Source: Deinococcus roseus (GTDB taxonomy: Bacteria > Deinococcota > Deinococci > Deinococcales > Deinococcaceae). Taken from it: a stretch of DNA of 64,000 nt. Shown here one piece after another: positions 25,340 to 34,116 of the stretch (its first letter is position 1; every line of letters begins with the position of its first letter). Below the pieces are notes generated by a model. The model was not told the DNA's origin. It ran no database searches and was given only the letters and a program-made list of their open reading frames with translations. The translations under genes were made by a program, and so were the position numbers. The DNA lies in NCBI RefSeq assembly GCF_014646895.1, contig NZ_BMOD01000005.1:62001-126000 (forward strand), in the 5' to 3' direction.

Positions 25340-25891
25340 TTAAGAATCTCCTCGTGCCAGATAACAAATCAGTTTTCTGGCATCGAGTTGGTTATCCGTC
25401 CACACTGTTCCATCCACCATGTCTACATGCACCCACCACGTTCCAGGAACATAACCTGCCAGTTGTGCTTTGATGTTCGCGCAATTGAAACCATAAGCCA
25501 CTCCATACATCTGATAAGACCTGCCGAACACTTTGTCCGTTAAAGGCCCCAGTTGCAGTTCTGGATCGTTCTGAATGACCCGCAGGTGCTCTATTTTTGC
25601 AATCTCAAAGGCTTCCTCTTCAGAAATCTGAGGGACCCAGTAACGGATGGGGGTAGGCAGCGCAACGATTTTAAAGTTTTCCTTCAGGCTCCTGCACAGA
25701 TAGATGGCTTGCAGCACATCCAATTCCAAACCCATGAACTCTGGGGTTGGCTCTGATTTGTTTGCAGGCAAGAATTTCAACTCAGACCTGCGTTCCTGAA
25801 TCTGTTGCAATCGCTCTTTGTCCAGGGAAAATGTTCCATAAACGTGTAGATCATAGGTGTCCTGCAGCAATTCACGGGTGTTCAAGGTCAT
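25340..25891 (-). CDS. Hypothetical passenger protein of the insertion
   Basis: A 183-residue soluble protein lying wholly within the insert. It is strand-rich in the second half (VHVDMVDGTVWTDNQLDAR), has no signal peptide or membrane segment, and I do not recognise a family. It ends 26 bases inside the left junction and diverges from the transposase. It may be cargo moved with the element or older local DNA trapped by two events. Confidence 0.6.
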   Translation of the reverse strand: MTLNTRELLQDTYDLHVYGTFSLDKERLQQIQERRSELKFLPANKSEPTPEFMGLELDVLQAIYLCRSLKENFKIVALPTPIRYWVPQISEEEAFEIAKIEHLRVIQNDPELQLGPLTDKVFGRSYQMYGVAYGFNCANIKAQLAGYVPGTWWVHVDMVDGTVWTDNQLDARKLICYLARGDS

Positions 25892-25929
25892 CTCTCTTCC
25901 TCCACCAGAGTATAGCTGAATCCCAGAAC

Positions 25930-26991
25930 ATGCCTTTCAGGCAACAAAAAGTTCGAGCTGATTATGCTGGACAGGTGAAGTGGATGCCCAGCACACTGAC
26001 CCGAAGCCAACTGGAAGAACGGCGCATGGAAGCAGCCAGACGTTTTGAAGATCCCCACCATGTCCAAAAACAGATTGCCCATGAGCTGGGCGTTCATCCC
26101 AATACGGTCTCATTGTGGAAAAAACGCTGGAGAGCACAGGGTCAAACAGGTCTGAAAAGGACGATCTCTTCAGGCAGACCCCCAAGAATGTTGGATGTTC
26201 AACGTTTTGAGCAGGATCTGCAACGGGGAGCCAAGCACTTTGGTTACCCTACGGAGAGCTGGACCAGCAAGCGGATGGCTCAAATGCTCTACCTGACCCA
26301 GAACCTGCGCTTCCACCCAGAACATTTTCGCAAAAGGGTGCATCGACTGGGCTACAGTCCGCAGAAAGCCTGCGTCCAGTCCAGAGAGAGAAACCAATTC
26401 CAGATCGACACCTGGACGCAGGAGAAGTTGCGAGGACTTCAAAAGGCTCTGCAACAAGGGGCCACGCTGGTGGTCTGTGATGAGGTGGGGTCTAGTTTGA
26501 AAACCCTGCGCGGTGTCACCTGGGCGAAACGGGGCAAAACACCGGTCTTACCGACCCATGGCCACTGGGATAACCTCTCCATCATTGGAGGCATGACCCC
26601 GTGTGGAAAAATCTATCAGCAGTGCTACCCGCATGCGATTCGGGGTGTGCAGGTGGTGAAGTTCTTCAAGCATCTCCTGCAGCATCTGGATGGTCCACTG
26701 ATCATTCTGCTGGACAATGCCCGGATTCACCGGGCCAGGGTGGTGCTGGAATTCCTGAAAACCGAGGTTGGAAAGCGCATCACGGTGTTTCACACGCCAC
26801 CTTATGCGCCGGAGTTCAATCCGATCGAGTGGTTGTGGTCGTGGATCAAGCGGCTTCGTATTCGCAACTTATGCCCAAAAAATCTAAAGGAACTGAAACA
26901 GGCCTGGACTTTGGGATTTCGACAGGTAAGATCCAGACCAGAGTTGGTCCAGTCATTTTTTCGAGCCTCCAGTCTCTGCCACATCTGCTGA
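25930..26991 (+). CDS. IS630-family DDE transposase
   Basis: A 353-residue transposase. The N-terminal HTH region contains IAHELGVHPNTVSLWKKRW and the linker the typical SGRPPRM. The catalytic triad is visible: Asp in LVVCDEVGSS, Asp in IILLDNARIHRA, and Glu in PEFNPIEWLWSWIK. The ATG at 25930 or the one at 25984 (MPSTLTRSQLEERR, the more typical family start) could be used. The frame is complete, so the element may still be active. The stop lies at the right junction. Confidence 0.9.
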   Translation: MPFRQQKVRADYAGQVKWMPSTLTRSQLEERRMEAARRFEDPHHVQKQIAHELGVHPNTVSLWKKRWRAQGQTGLKRTISSGRPPRMLDVQRFEQDLQRGAKHFGYPTESWTSKRMAQMLYLTQNLRFHPEHFRKRVHRLGYSPQKACVQSRERNQFQIDTWTQEKLRGLQKALQQGATLVVCDEVGSSLKTLRGVTWAKRGKTPVLPTHGHWDNLSIIGGMTPCGKIYQQCYPHAIRGVQVVKFFKHLLQHLDGPLIILLDNARIHRARVVLEFLKTEVGKRITVFHTPPYAPEFNPIEWLWSWIKRLRIRNLCPKNLKELKQAWTLGFRQVRSRPELVQSFFRASSLCHIC

Positions 26992-27545
26992 GGTCAGTAA
27001 CGTGCTGGTGGCCCTGGTGTTTTTGTGGCTCCTCGATCCTTCGCTGGGCATCGTGAACAGCATGCTGCAAACGCTGGGCCTGCCCAAACAGGACTTCTTT
27101 GCCTCCACCGATCAGGCTTTGCCCACCGTCGCCTTTGTGAACATCTGGCGGCACGCTGGATTCACTGCCCTGCTGTTCTATGCCGGACTGCAAAGCATCC
27201 CCAGAAGCGTCTACGAAGCCGCCAAGATTGACGGTGCCAGCGAAGGAGCGATGTTCTGGAAGATCACCCTGCCGCTGCTCAGGCCCGTGACCGTGTTCGT
27301 GGCTGTGACCTCATTGATTGGCAGTTTTCAGATCTTCGACACCATCGCTGTGGCCACCAAAGGCGGGCCTGCAGATGCCACCAAAGTGCTGGTGTTTTAC
27401 ATCTACGAGAACGCCTTCGCCTTCTTCAAGATGGGTTACGCCACCGCCATGAGCATGGTTTTGTTCGCCATCATCCTCATTGTCACCCTGCTGCAACTCA
27501 AATTCTTCCGGGCCGACCAGTCGGACCTCGCGTAAAGGATTCCCC

Positions 27546-28448
27546 ATGACTGTCCTCACCCCCAAACCCCGAAAAAACCTCCCCTGGGAACACTTTCTCG
27601 CCTGGTTCGGCATCACCTTGGTCATCGTGCTCTCGATTTTCCCCATCTGGATTGTGCTCAAAACTGCCCTCTCCAGCAGCACCACCCTCTTTGAAGGGGC
27701 ACCCAGACTGCTGCCCAGCGAACCCACCCTGGACAACTTCAAACGGGTCCTCGGAATGGTCAGTGCCGAAGATGCCCTCAAAGCTGGCGGTTCCGGCCAG
27801 AGCGTGAACTTCCTCAGAAGCATCTGGAATTCGGTGGTGTTCACCGGACTGATCGTGATCGGACAGACCTTCTTTTCTGCCCTGGCTGCCTACGCCTTCG
27901 CCAGGCTGAAATTCCCTTTCCGGGACCAGATTTTCACCCTGCTGCTCACCGCCATGATGGTCCCCGGAATCGTGCTGTTCATTCCCAACTTCATCACCAT
28001 CAAGAACCTGGGCTGGCTCAACACCATGCAGGGCATGGTCGCCCCCTACATCCTGATGACCCCCTTCGCGGTGTTCTTCCTCAGGCAGTTTTTTCTCTCC
28101 ATCCCCAAAGAAACTGAAGAAGCCGCCGTGCTGGACGGTGCGAGCCCTTTCATGATCTTCTGGAAGGTGGTGCTCCCCATGAGCCAGGGACCCCTCGCCA
28201 CCCTGGGCATCCTCACCACCATCGGCATGTGGAACGACTTCTTCTGGCCTTACCTGATTGGCAAAGACGAAAGCGTGTACACCCTCCCTGTGGCCCTGCA
28301 GCAATTCCAGACCCAGACCCCGCAGGGCTCCCCGGACTGGACGGGCCTGATGGCCGGAGCGTTCTTATCCATCATCCCGGTGTTCATTTTGCTGCTGATC
28401 ATGGGCAAACGGGTCATCGAATCCCTCGCCTTCAGTGGCGGCAAGTGA
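27546..28448 (+). CDS. MalG-type sugar ABC permease
   Basis: A 300-residue inner-membrane permease with about six helices. The EAA loop is EETEEAAVLDGASPFMIFWK, and the C-terminus GKRVIESLAFSGGK is typical of the MalG class. AAAGGA precedes the ATG. It follows the broken MalF-type gene by ten bases and is expected to pair with it. No ATPase is encoded in the locus, as is usual when a shared MsmK/MalK-type ATPase serves several sugar transporters. Confidence 0.93.
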   Translation: MTVLTPKPRKNLPWEHFLAWFGITLVIVLSIFPIWIVLKTALSSSTTLFEGAPRLLPSEPTLDNFKRVLGMVSAEDALKAGGSGQSVNFLRSIWNSVVFTGLIVIGQTFFSALAAYAFARLKFPFRDQIFTLLLTAMMVPGIVLFIPNFITIKNLGWLNTMQGMVAPYILMTPFAVFFLRQFFLSIPKETEEAAVLDGASPFMIFWKVVLPMSQGPLATLGILTTIGMWNDFFWPYLIGKDESVYTLPVALQQFQTQTPQGSPDWTGLMAGAFLSIIPVFILLLIMGKRVIESLAFSGGK

Positions 28449-28487
28449 GCCTTACGGCAGCGGGCTCTGACCAGAAAAGCATTTTCT

Positions 28488-28511
28488 CACTGTGAACTGT
28501 CAACTGTAAAC
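28488..28511 (-). repeat. Dispersed repeat, family A (copy 4)
   Basis: On the minus strand: GTTTACAGTTGACAGTTCAC, in the 169-base gap between the permease and binding-protein genes. Confidence 0.55.
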
Positions 28512-28617
28512 CGTTGACTTCCTCACACAACCCAGGTTTCAGCATTCAAGGAGGGAGAAGGCCTTGAATGGAGACAAAATCGCCCAGAAAGCCCCACTTT
28601 TGCCCCGGAGGACCCTT

Positions 28618-29934
28618 ATGAAAAAGTTTGTGACCATCAGCAGCATCCTTGCCCTTTCCGCCACCGTTTCCAGCGCCAGCGCAGCCACCACCGTGGATTA
28701 CTGGCTGTGGGACAGCAGCCAGCTCCCTGCCTACCAGCAGTGCGCAAAAGACTTCCAGAAACTCAACCCCGACATCAACATCAAAATCAGCCAGAAAGGC
28801 TGGAACGATTACTGGACGGGCATCACCACCGGATTTGTGGCGGGGACAGCCCCCGATGTCTTCACCAACCACCTCTCCAAATATCCCGAGTTTGCCCTCA
28901 ACGGCCAGATTGTGGATGTGTCCCCCTGGATCAAACGGGACAACGTCAAAACCGACATCTACCTGGAAGGCCTCTACTCCCTGTGGGGCAGGGACGGCAA
29001 GCAGTACGGTCTGCCCAAAGACTGGGACACCGTCGCGATCATCTACAACAAAGACATGCTGAAAAAAGCCGGGATCAGCGAGAAAACGCTCAGCAGCCTC
29101 AAATGGAACCCCAGAGATGGCGGCACCTTTGAGAAACTGATCGCCCAGCTTTCCCTGGACCAGAACGGCAACAACGGACTGTCCAGGAGTTTTGATAAAA
29201 CCAAAGTCAAGCAGTACGGCTTTGTCAGCCCCTTTGACCCCAACCCCTACGGACAGACGGGCTGGAGCTGGCTCGCGGCCTCCAACGGCTTCAAGTACAA
29301 CGATGGTCTGTACGCCACCAAATACTACTACGATGACCCCAGACTGGCCGAAACCATCCAGTGGCTCACCGACCTCAGCCTCAAAAAAGGTTTGCTGATG
29401 CCCTACAAGGACTCCAGAGGCCTGGGGGCCAACAGCAACTTCGTGGCAGGCAAAGCCGCGCTGACCACCGATGGCAGCTGGATGATCAAGTGGTACATCG
29501 AAAACGCCAAGTTCGATGTGGGTTTTGCCTTGCTTCCTGTGGGACCCACCGGAAAACGGGTCAGCATGTTCAACGGTCTGGCAGACAGCATCTGGGTGGG
29601 CAGCAAGCACAAGGAAGAAGCCTGGAAATGGGTCAAGTACCTGGGAAGTGATGCCTGTGAAAGCGCCGTGGGCAAATTCGGGGTGGTGTTCCCCGCCACC
29701 AAGAAAGGCGTGAGCAACGCCCTGGCCGCCCACAAGAAGAACGGCGCAGACGTGTCTGCCTTCACCAAGCTGACCCAGACCAAAGGCAGCACCTTCCTGT
29801 TTCCCATCACCGACAACGCCAGTGAGATCAACAGCATCATGACCACCGCGCTGGAAAACGTGTACCTGGGCAAGACTGATGCGGCCAGTGCCCTGAGAGA
29901 CGCCAACGAGAAAGTCAACAAACTCTTCAAATAA
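28618..29934 (+). CDS. Extracellular sugar-binding protein of an ABC transporter
   Basis: A 438-residue family-1 solute-binding protein. The signal peptide ISSILALSATVSSASAA has no lipobox Cys, so the protein is probably periplasmic. WNDYWTGITTGFVAGTAPDV and the later AALTTDGSWMIKWYIENAKF are typical of the MalE/UgpB-like group. The ATG at 28618 follows GGAGGA. It should bind alpha-galactosides, judging from the GH36 gene that follows. A strong hairpin lies directly downstream. Confidence 0.93.
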   Translation: MKKFVTISSILALSATVSSASAATTVDYWLWDSSQLPAYQQCAKDFQKLNPDINIKISQKGWNDYWTGITTGFVAGTAPDVFTNHLSKYPEFALNGQIVDVSPWIKRDNVKTDIYLEGLYSLWGRDGKQYGLPKDWDTVAIIYNKDMLKKAGISEKTLSSLKWNPRDGGTFEKLIAQLSLDQNGNNGLSRSFDKTKVKQYGFVSPFDPNPYGQTGWSWLAASNGFKYNDGLYATKYYYDDPRLAETIQWLTDLSLKKGLLMPYKDSRGLGANSNFVAGKAALTTDGSWMIKWYIENAKFDVGFALLPVGPTGKRVSMFNGLADSIWVGSKHKEEAWKWVKYLGSDACESAVGKFGVVFPATKKGVSNALAAHKKNGADVSAFTKLTQTKGSTFLFPITDNASEINSIMTTALENVYLGKTDAASALRDANEKVNKLFK

Positions 29935-29966
29935 GCCCACATCACCCATCCACCTCCCTTTTCCTC

Positions 29967-29994
29967 GGGGAAGCCTTCGGCAAGAGGCTTCCCC
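29967..29994 (+). promoter_or_regulatory. Intercistronic hairpin after the binding-protein gene
   Basis: GGGGAAGCCT / AGGCTTCCCC form a perfect 10-bp stem around TCGGCAAG, without a following T run. Such hairpins commonly protect the abundant binding-protein mRNA or attenuate readthrough into the next gene. Confidence 0.65.
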
Positions 29995-30021
29995 AATTCT
30001 TTGCACCCCTCAAGGAGCACC

Positions 30022-31527
30022 ATGCAAGACCGCCTGACCACACAGACCCACACCTGGATTCTTCCCGCACAGCCCTACCAGATCCTGCTCAATGGTTACC
30101 AGAGCTGGAGCGACGCAGACCTCAGGGACCTCTCCGATGTGCAGCAAAGGCCCATTCTGGATGAACTGGTCAAACAGGGTTACGACATCCAGTTCCCGCC
30201 CAGTGGAGAAAAAGGCATCTGGCGCAGCCACCACCTGATTGCCCTCATCACCGAAAGTGGGGCTTACGTGGGTTTTGCCCTCTCTGCAAAAACCAGTGTG
30301 AGCTGCTGGGAGGCCCGCATCGAAGCCGAAAAAGTCACCGTCACCCTGCTGACAGACGGCCCCCCGGAAGAAGTGGTCTTTGAATGGACCGATGCCCCCA
30401 TTGAGCGCATTGAAGAACTGTCCCGGCAATTTGCCCACAACATGCAGGCCCCACAGTGGAAGCCAGTGAGGGTGTGGTGCAGCTGGTACTCCTACTACCG
30501 CAACATCACCGAACATGACTTTCTGGAAAATGCCCGTCTGGCAAGAGAGCTGAGCCTCCCCTTCGATTGTTTCCAGCTGGACGATGGCTATCAGAACGAC
30601 CTCGGAGACTGGCTGGAAAAGCGCCCCTCCTTCCAGGGCGATGTGGCCCGCATCCCGGCCCAGATTGAAGCGCTCGGTTTCAAAGCAGGCCTGTGGATTG
30701 CCCCCTTCATTGCCAGCCCCACCAGCCAGCTTTTCCGGGACCACCCAGACTGGTTCCTGAAAGACGAAAAGGGCCAGCCTGTGGTTGCAGGAGACAACTG
30801 GGACAACGATTACTACGCTCTGGACCTCTCCCAGCAGGAGGTGCTGGACTGGCTGGAGGAGCTCGCCTGCACCTTCAAAAGCCATGGGTACACCTACTTC
30901 AAGCTGGATTTCCTGTTCGCAGGAGCCCTGCCAGGGGTGCGCCGGGGTGGCCTCAGCAGAACCGAAGCCTACCGCAAAGGCCTGGAAGCTTTCAAAAGAG
31001 GCGCTGGAGATGCGTTCATTCTTGGCTGCGGCGCACCGCTCGCCCAGAGCGTCGGGCTGGTGGACGCCATGCGCATCGGACCCGACGTGGCCCCGGTCTG
31101 GGACGATGGTTCCAGGCGCAGGTGGGTCAAAGACGGCAGCCACCCCAGCCTGAAAGGCACCCTGCAAACCTGCCTGAGTCGTTTTTACCAGTACCACTGG
31201 TACATGCCCGACCCGGACGTGATGATCGCCCGCCAGAAACTCAGCCTGCTCAGTGACATGGAAAGGGAAGCCCTGCTGCGCCTCTTGCAGGTGTGCGGCG
31301 GCCTGCTGGCCTCCAGCGACCCCCTGATGCTGCTGGAAAAGCAAGACCTGGATGTGCTGCGCACCTCCCTGGATTTCCAGCCCAGAGACTTGCCGCGCAC
31401 CCTGCAGGAACGTTTCGGGGTGGCCCCCACCCATTACCACACCGTCACCTTCAACCTGACCGAAGATTTGCAGGATGGGATTTTTCCGCACGGCAGTCGG
31501 GTGGAGCGGGTGCTGGAGAGGGTGTGA
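30022..31527 (+). CDS. GH36 alpha-galactosidase
   Basis: A 501-residue cytoplasmic enzyme that would release galactose from melibiose or raffinose-type sugars. GH36 features: the substrate-binding FDCFQLDDGYQNDLGDW, the nucleophile Asp in TYFKLDFLFAG, GCGAPLAQSVG, and the acid/base Asp in DAMRIGPDV. It is shorter than the ~700-residue bacterial GH36 enzymes, with a reduced N-terminal sandwich domain. AAGGAG sits well before the ATG at 30022. It is the last gene of the operon. Confidence 0.93.
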   Translation: MQDRLTTQTHTWILPAQPYQILLNGYQSWSDADLRDLSDVQQRPILDELVKQGYDIQFPPSGEKGIWRSHHLIALITESGAYVGFALSAKTSVSCWEARIEAEKVTVTLLTDGPPEEVVFEWTDAPIERIEELSRQFAHNMQAPQWKPVRVWCSWYSYYRNITEHDFLENARLARELSLPFDCFQLDDGYQNDLGDWLEKRPSFQGDVARIPAQIEALGFKAGLWIAPFIASPTSQLFRDHPDWFLKDEKGQPVVAGDNWDNDYYALDLSQQEVLDWLEELACTFKSHGYTYFKLDFLFAGALPGVRRGGLSRTEAYRKGLEAFKRGAGDAFILGCGAPLAQSVGLVDAMRIGPDVAPVWDDGSRRRWVKDGSHPSLKGTLQTCLSRFYQYHWYMPDPDVMIARQKLSLLSDMEREALLRLLQVCGGLLASSDPLMLLEKQDLDVLRTSLDFQPRDLPRTLQERFGVAPTHYHTVTFNLTEDLQDGIFPHGSRVERVLERV

Positions 31528-31531
31528 ATGA

Positions 31532-31635
31532 GCCGAGGACCGAGAGCTGTTTCTGCTGGGCAAAAGCCAAAGCACACAGGCCATCTGAATGGCTGAAGCA
31601 AAAGCTTAATTTGCCCTCGGCCCTCGGTCCTCGGC
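31532..31635. repeat. Small palindromic, MITE-like element
   Basis: GCCGAGGACCGAG (31532-31544) and CTCGGTCCTCGGC (31623-31635) are perfect 13-bp inverted repeats enclosing 78 bases, with a smaller inverted repeat GCCAT/ATGGC in the middle. The ends resemble repeat family B. It lies between the GH36 gene and bcp. Confidence 0.5.
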
Positions 31636-31690
31636 AAAATACAACCCACCACACCCACTTCCCCTTTTCTTCCGTGGTATACCTATTCCT

Positions 31691-32173
31691 GTGACCAAGC
31701 TCGAAGCCCAACAACAGATGCCTGACTTTGAATTGCAGGACCAGAACGGCACCACCCACCGCCTTGCAGATTACCGGGGGCGTCATGTGGTGCTTTACGT
31801 TTACCCCAAAGACGACACGCCCGGTTGCACGCAGGAGGCCTGTGATTTCCGGGACAGTCTGGAACTCAAGCAGCTCGGGGCTCAGGTGCTGGGCCTCAGC
31901 AAGGACGATCAGGACAGCCATGCGGCTTTTGCAGAGAAGTTCAGCCTGCCTTTCCCGCTGCTTTCAGACCTGACCGGAGATTACATCAATGAAATCGGGG
32001 CCTGGGGTCCCAAAAACAACTATGGCAAGATCACAGAGGGCATCAAGCGCACCACCTTTGTGATTGACCCCGAAGGCAAAATCGTGAAAGCCTGGTACAT
32101 GGTGAAAGTGGAGGGGCACACCGAGGCCGTTCTGAAAGCCATCCGTGCAGACCTGGAAAAGAGACCTGCATGA
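31691..32173 (+). CDS. bcp: Thioredoxin-dependent peroxiredoxin of the Bcp/PrxQ type
   Basis: A 160-residue thiol peroxidase that reduces hydroperoxides. The peroxidatic Cys is in YPKDDTPGCTQEACDFRD and a second Cys five residues on can serve as resolving Cys, as in PrxQ. The start is a GTG with TATACC upstream and no clear ribosome site. The stop overlaps the ATG of rpiA, so the two are coupled. Confidence 0.95.
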   Translation: MTKLEAQQQMPDFELQDQNGTTHRLADYRGRHVVLYVYPKDDTPGCTQEACDFRDSLELKQLGAQVLGLSKDDQDSHAAFAEKFSLPFPLLSDLTGDYINEIGAWGPKNNYGKITEGIKRTTFVIDPEGKIVKAWYMVKVEGHTEAVLKAIRADLEKRPA

Positions 32174-32847
32174 GCCTGGAGGCCCTTAAGGAGCAGGCTG
32201 CCATCAAAGCGGTCAGTCACATCCAGAGTGGCATGCGGGTGGGTCTGGGCACCGGGTCCACTGCGAAGTACGCCATTCTGGAACTGGCCCGTAAATTGAA
32301 GGAAGGCGAACTGACCGACATCGTGGCGGTGGCGACCAGCATCGACAGTGAACGTCTGGCCCGCGAGAATGGCATCACCGTGCTGGACCTTGATCCCACC
32401 CCCCTGGACATTGCCATTGATGGGGCAGACGAGATTTCTCCCAGCCTGGACCTGATCAAGGGGCTGGGTGCCGCCCTGCTGAGAGAAAAGATCGTGGAGG
32501 TGCAGGCCAGAGAATTCATCGTGATTGCAGACCACACCAAACTGGTGTCCCATCTGGGCCAGAAAGCTCCAGTGCCAGTGGAAGTGGTGCAATTCGGAAT
32601 TCAGAGCACCTTGCAGCGCCTTGCCAGATTTGGGGAGCCAAAACTCAGAGAGAAGAACGGTGAGTTGCTGATCACCGACAATGGAAACTACATTGCGGAT
32701 TTGCGCTTCAGCCATCCCAATCCCATTGCGCTGGAACACAGCCTGAAAAGCACCCTCGGTGTGGTGGACACCGGGTTTTTTCTGGGCATGGCCGCGCGGG
32801 CCATTGTGGCCCATGAGGACCGCATCGAGGAATTTTCCAGAGATTGA
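32170..32847 (+). CDS. rpiA: Ribose-5-phosphate isomerase A
   Basis: RpiA interconverts ribose-5-phosphate and ribulose-5-phosphate. The 225 residues show VGLGTGSTAKYAI, the catalytic IDGADEIS, KGLGAALLREKIVE and the active-site Lys/Glu pattern of the family. The ATG overlaps the bcp stop by four bases. A terminator follows. Confidence 0.97.
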   Translation: MSLEALKEQAAIKAVSHIQSGMRVGLGTGSTAKYAILELARKLKEGELTDIVAVATSIDSERLARENGITVLDLDPTPLDIAIDGADEISPSLDLIKGLGAALLREKIVEVQAREFIVIADHTKLVSHLGQKAPVPVEVVQFGIQSTLQRLARFGEPKLREKNGELLITDNGNYIADLRFSHPNPIALEHSLKSTLGVVDTGFFLGMAARAIVAHEDRIEEFSRD

Positions 32848-32894
32848 GTCAGAAAAAGCCTGTAAGGTTTCTGTCAGATTTCCAGAAGCAACAG

Positions 32895-32918
32895 AGCGCC
32901 CTTCAAAAGGCGCTTTTT
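32895..32918 (+). terminator. Terminator after rpiA
   Basis: AGCGCC / GGCGCT (32895-32900 and 32909-32914) with TTTT after it. Confidence 0.85.
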
Positions 32919-32976
32919 GCTTTGTGGTTCGGGCTTTCTTACAGACATCAAAGCAAAGTGTGTCCACACTGGAGGC

Positions 32977-33237
32977 ATGGCCCACTTTTTGATGGTGAAA
33001 AACCCCAATGGACAGAAGAATGTGATCAACCTGGACCAGGTGACCCGCGCTGAAATTCACCAGATTCTGCCCACCCAGTGGCAGATCCGCATTTACTTCA
33101 CGGAGGGCAACCCCAGCGAGTACGGCAGTTTCACCAGTGAGCGCAGCGCTTACGAGTGGATCCGTCAGGTGTTTCAGCCCGATGATCCCAGCCATTTTCT
33201 GGAAGTTCAGGAAGCCCAGGACGAATCCCAGCCATAA
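32977..33237 (+). CDS. Small hypothetical protein
   Basis: An 86-residue protein: VINLDQVTRAEIHQI and WQIRIYFTEGNPSEYGSFTS suggest a small beta-sheet fold, and the tail is acidic. GGAGG lies just before the ATG at 32977 (too close) and 16 bases before the next ATG at 32992, so the start is unsure. It ends at a bidirectional terminator. No family recognised. Confidence 0.65.
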   Translation: MAHFLMVKNPNGQKNVINLDQVTRAEIHQILPTQWQIRIYFTEGNPSEYGSFTSERSAYEWIRQVFQPDDPSHFLEVQEAQDESQP

Positions 33238-33239
33238 GA

Positions 33240-33265
33240 AAAGAGGCCAGTGGCCTCTTTTTCTT
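33240..33265. terminator. Bidirectional terminator
   Basis: AAAGAGGCCA / TGGCCTCTTT, flanked by A and T runs, between the small gene and the convergent dehydrogenase. Confidence 0.85.
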
Positions 33266-33275
33266 TTTGAAAACC

Positions 33276-33980
33276 TCAGCCTTTTCTGGGCTGGCTTGGG
33301 CGCACTTCCACCCGTGAAGGCAGGGCACGTTCGTTCATTTCCAGCAAATCCTGCACGATCTGGGCGATGTCCTCGGGCTGGATTTTCCAGGCATCCTGTT
33401 CATTGGGCGTGTGGTTGTTGAAGTAGGTGGCCACGCTTCCAGGCATGATCTGGGTGGTTTTGATGCCCAGGGTTCTCAGGTCCATCATGGCAGCTTCGGT
33501 GAATCCGTTCAGACCGAATTTGCTGGCGTTGTACGCAGCCCCTCCAGCGAAGGGATTTTTTCCGGCCAGGCTGGAAATGGTGATCAGGTAGCCCTGGGTT
33601 TTGCTTAAAGCGTCCACTGTGGCTTTGACGGTATAGAACACCCCGGTCAGGTTGGTGTCGATCACGGCGTGCCAGTCTTCCAGGGTCAAATCCTGCACGG
33701 GTTTGAAGATCCCCACTCCTGCATTGGCCACCACCACGTCCAGGGCAGAGAATTTCTGCAGGTGGGCCTGCACTGCGGTTTCCAGTTGACCGTAATCCCG
33801 GGCATCTGCTTTGACGGCCAGCAGTTTTTCAGGGTGCCCCAGTGAGGCTGCGGCTGCATCCAGGTCTTCCTGTTTTCTTGAGGTGATGGTGACGTTCAGT
33901 CCTGCGTCCAGCAGGGTTTTTGCAATGCTGTATCCAATGCCTTTGGATCCGCCGGTGATCAGTGCATTCTGGTGTTTCAT
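33276..33980 (-). CDS. Short-chain dehydrogenase/reductase
   Basis: A 234-residue NAD(P)-dependent oxidoreductase of the classical SDR family. Cofactor motif TGGSKGIGYSIA; NAG motif VVANAGVG; catalytic Ser in ISSLAGKN; and YxxxK in AAYNASKFGL. The Arg in ITSRKQEDL suggests NADP. It resembles FabG-like enzymes, but the substrate is unknown. No ribosome site precedes the ATG; TAAAAT eight bases upstream suggests leaderless transcription. Confidence 0.92.
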   Translation of the reverse strand: MKHQNALITGGSKGIGYSIAKTLLDAGLNVTITSRKQEDLDAAAASLGHPEKLLAVKADARDYGQLETAVQAHLQKFSALDVVVANAGVGIFKPVQDLTLEDWHAVIDTNLTGVFYTVKATVDALSKTQGYLITISSLAGKNPFAGGAAYNASKFGLNGFTEAAMMDLRTLGIKTTQIMPGSVATYFNNHTPNEQDAWKIQPEDIAQIVQDLLEMNERALPSRVEVRPSQPRKG

Positions 33981-34041
33981 GGGGGTTTATTTTATTGAAG
34001 CCCGGTCAGGCCAATTGCGTTCTGGGAAACATTGCAGGGAA

Positions 34042-34065
34042 AACCCGGACCTGTGGATCCGGGTT
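34042..34065 (-). terminator. Terminator after the SRPBCC gene
   Basis: AACCCGGA / TCCGGGTT (34042-34049 and 34058-34065), followed on the minus strand by a short T run. Confidence 0.65.
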
Positions 34066-34116
34066 CAGAAGGAGAAAGAAGGTGTACTGTTGGAAACGCT
34101 TCAAATCACAAAATCT

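Larger units (their letters stand above)
25314..26992. mobile_element. IS630-type insertion with a passenger gene
   Basis: About 1.68 kb interrupts the permease gene. GTCAGT occurs at both junctions (25308-25313 and 26993-26998) and only one copy is needed to rebuild the gene, so it is a candidate target duplication. The insert carries a DDE transposase (plus strand) and an unrelated gene on the other strand. I could not find terminal inverted repeats by eye, and IS630 elements normally duplicate only TA, so the exact ends and the mechanism are open. Confidence 0.8.
24915..27535 (+). pseudogene. MalF-type sugar ABC permease, split by an insertion
   Basis: The two halves are 24915-25313 (133 codons, MNPTEANPELTPDRT to VVS) and 26999-27535 (178 codons, NVLVALVFLWLLDPS to QSDLA). 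Removing 25314-26998 restores one frame of 311 codons, the usual length for MalF-like permeases. The second half keeps the EAA loop YEAAKIDGASEGAMFWKITL that contacts the ATPase. The ATG has GAGGAGGAGACC before it. The insert is not a multiple of three and brings stops, so the transporter should be inactive unless the element excises. Confidence 0.93.
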
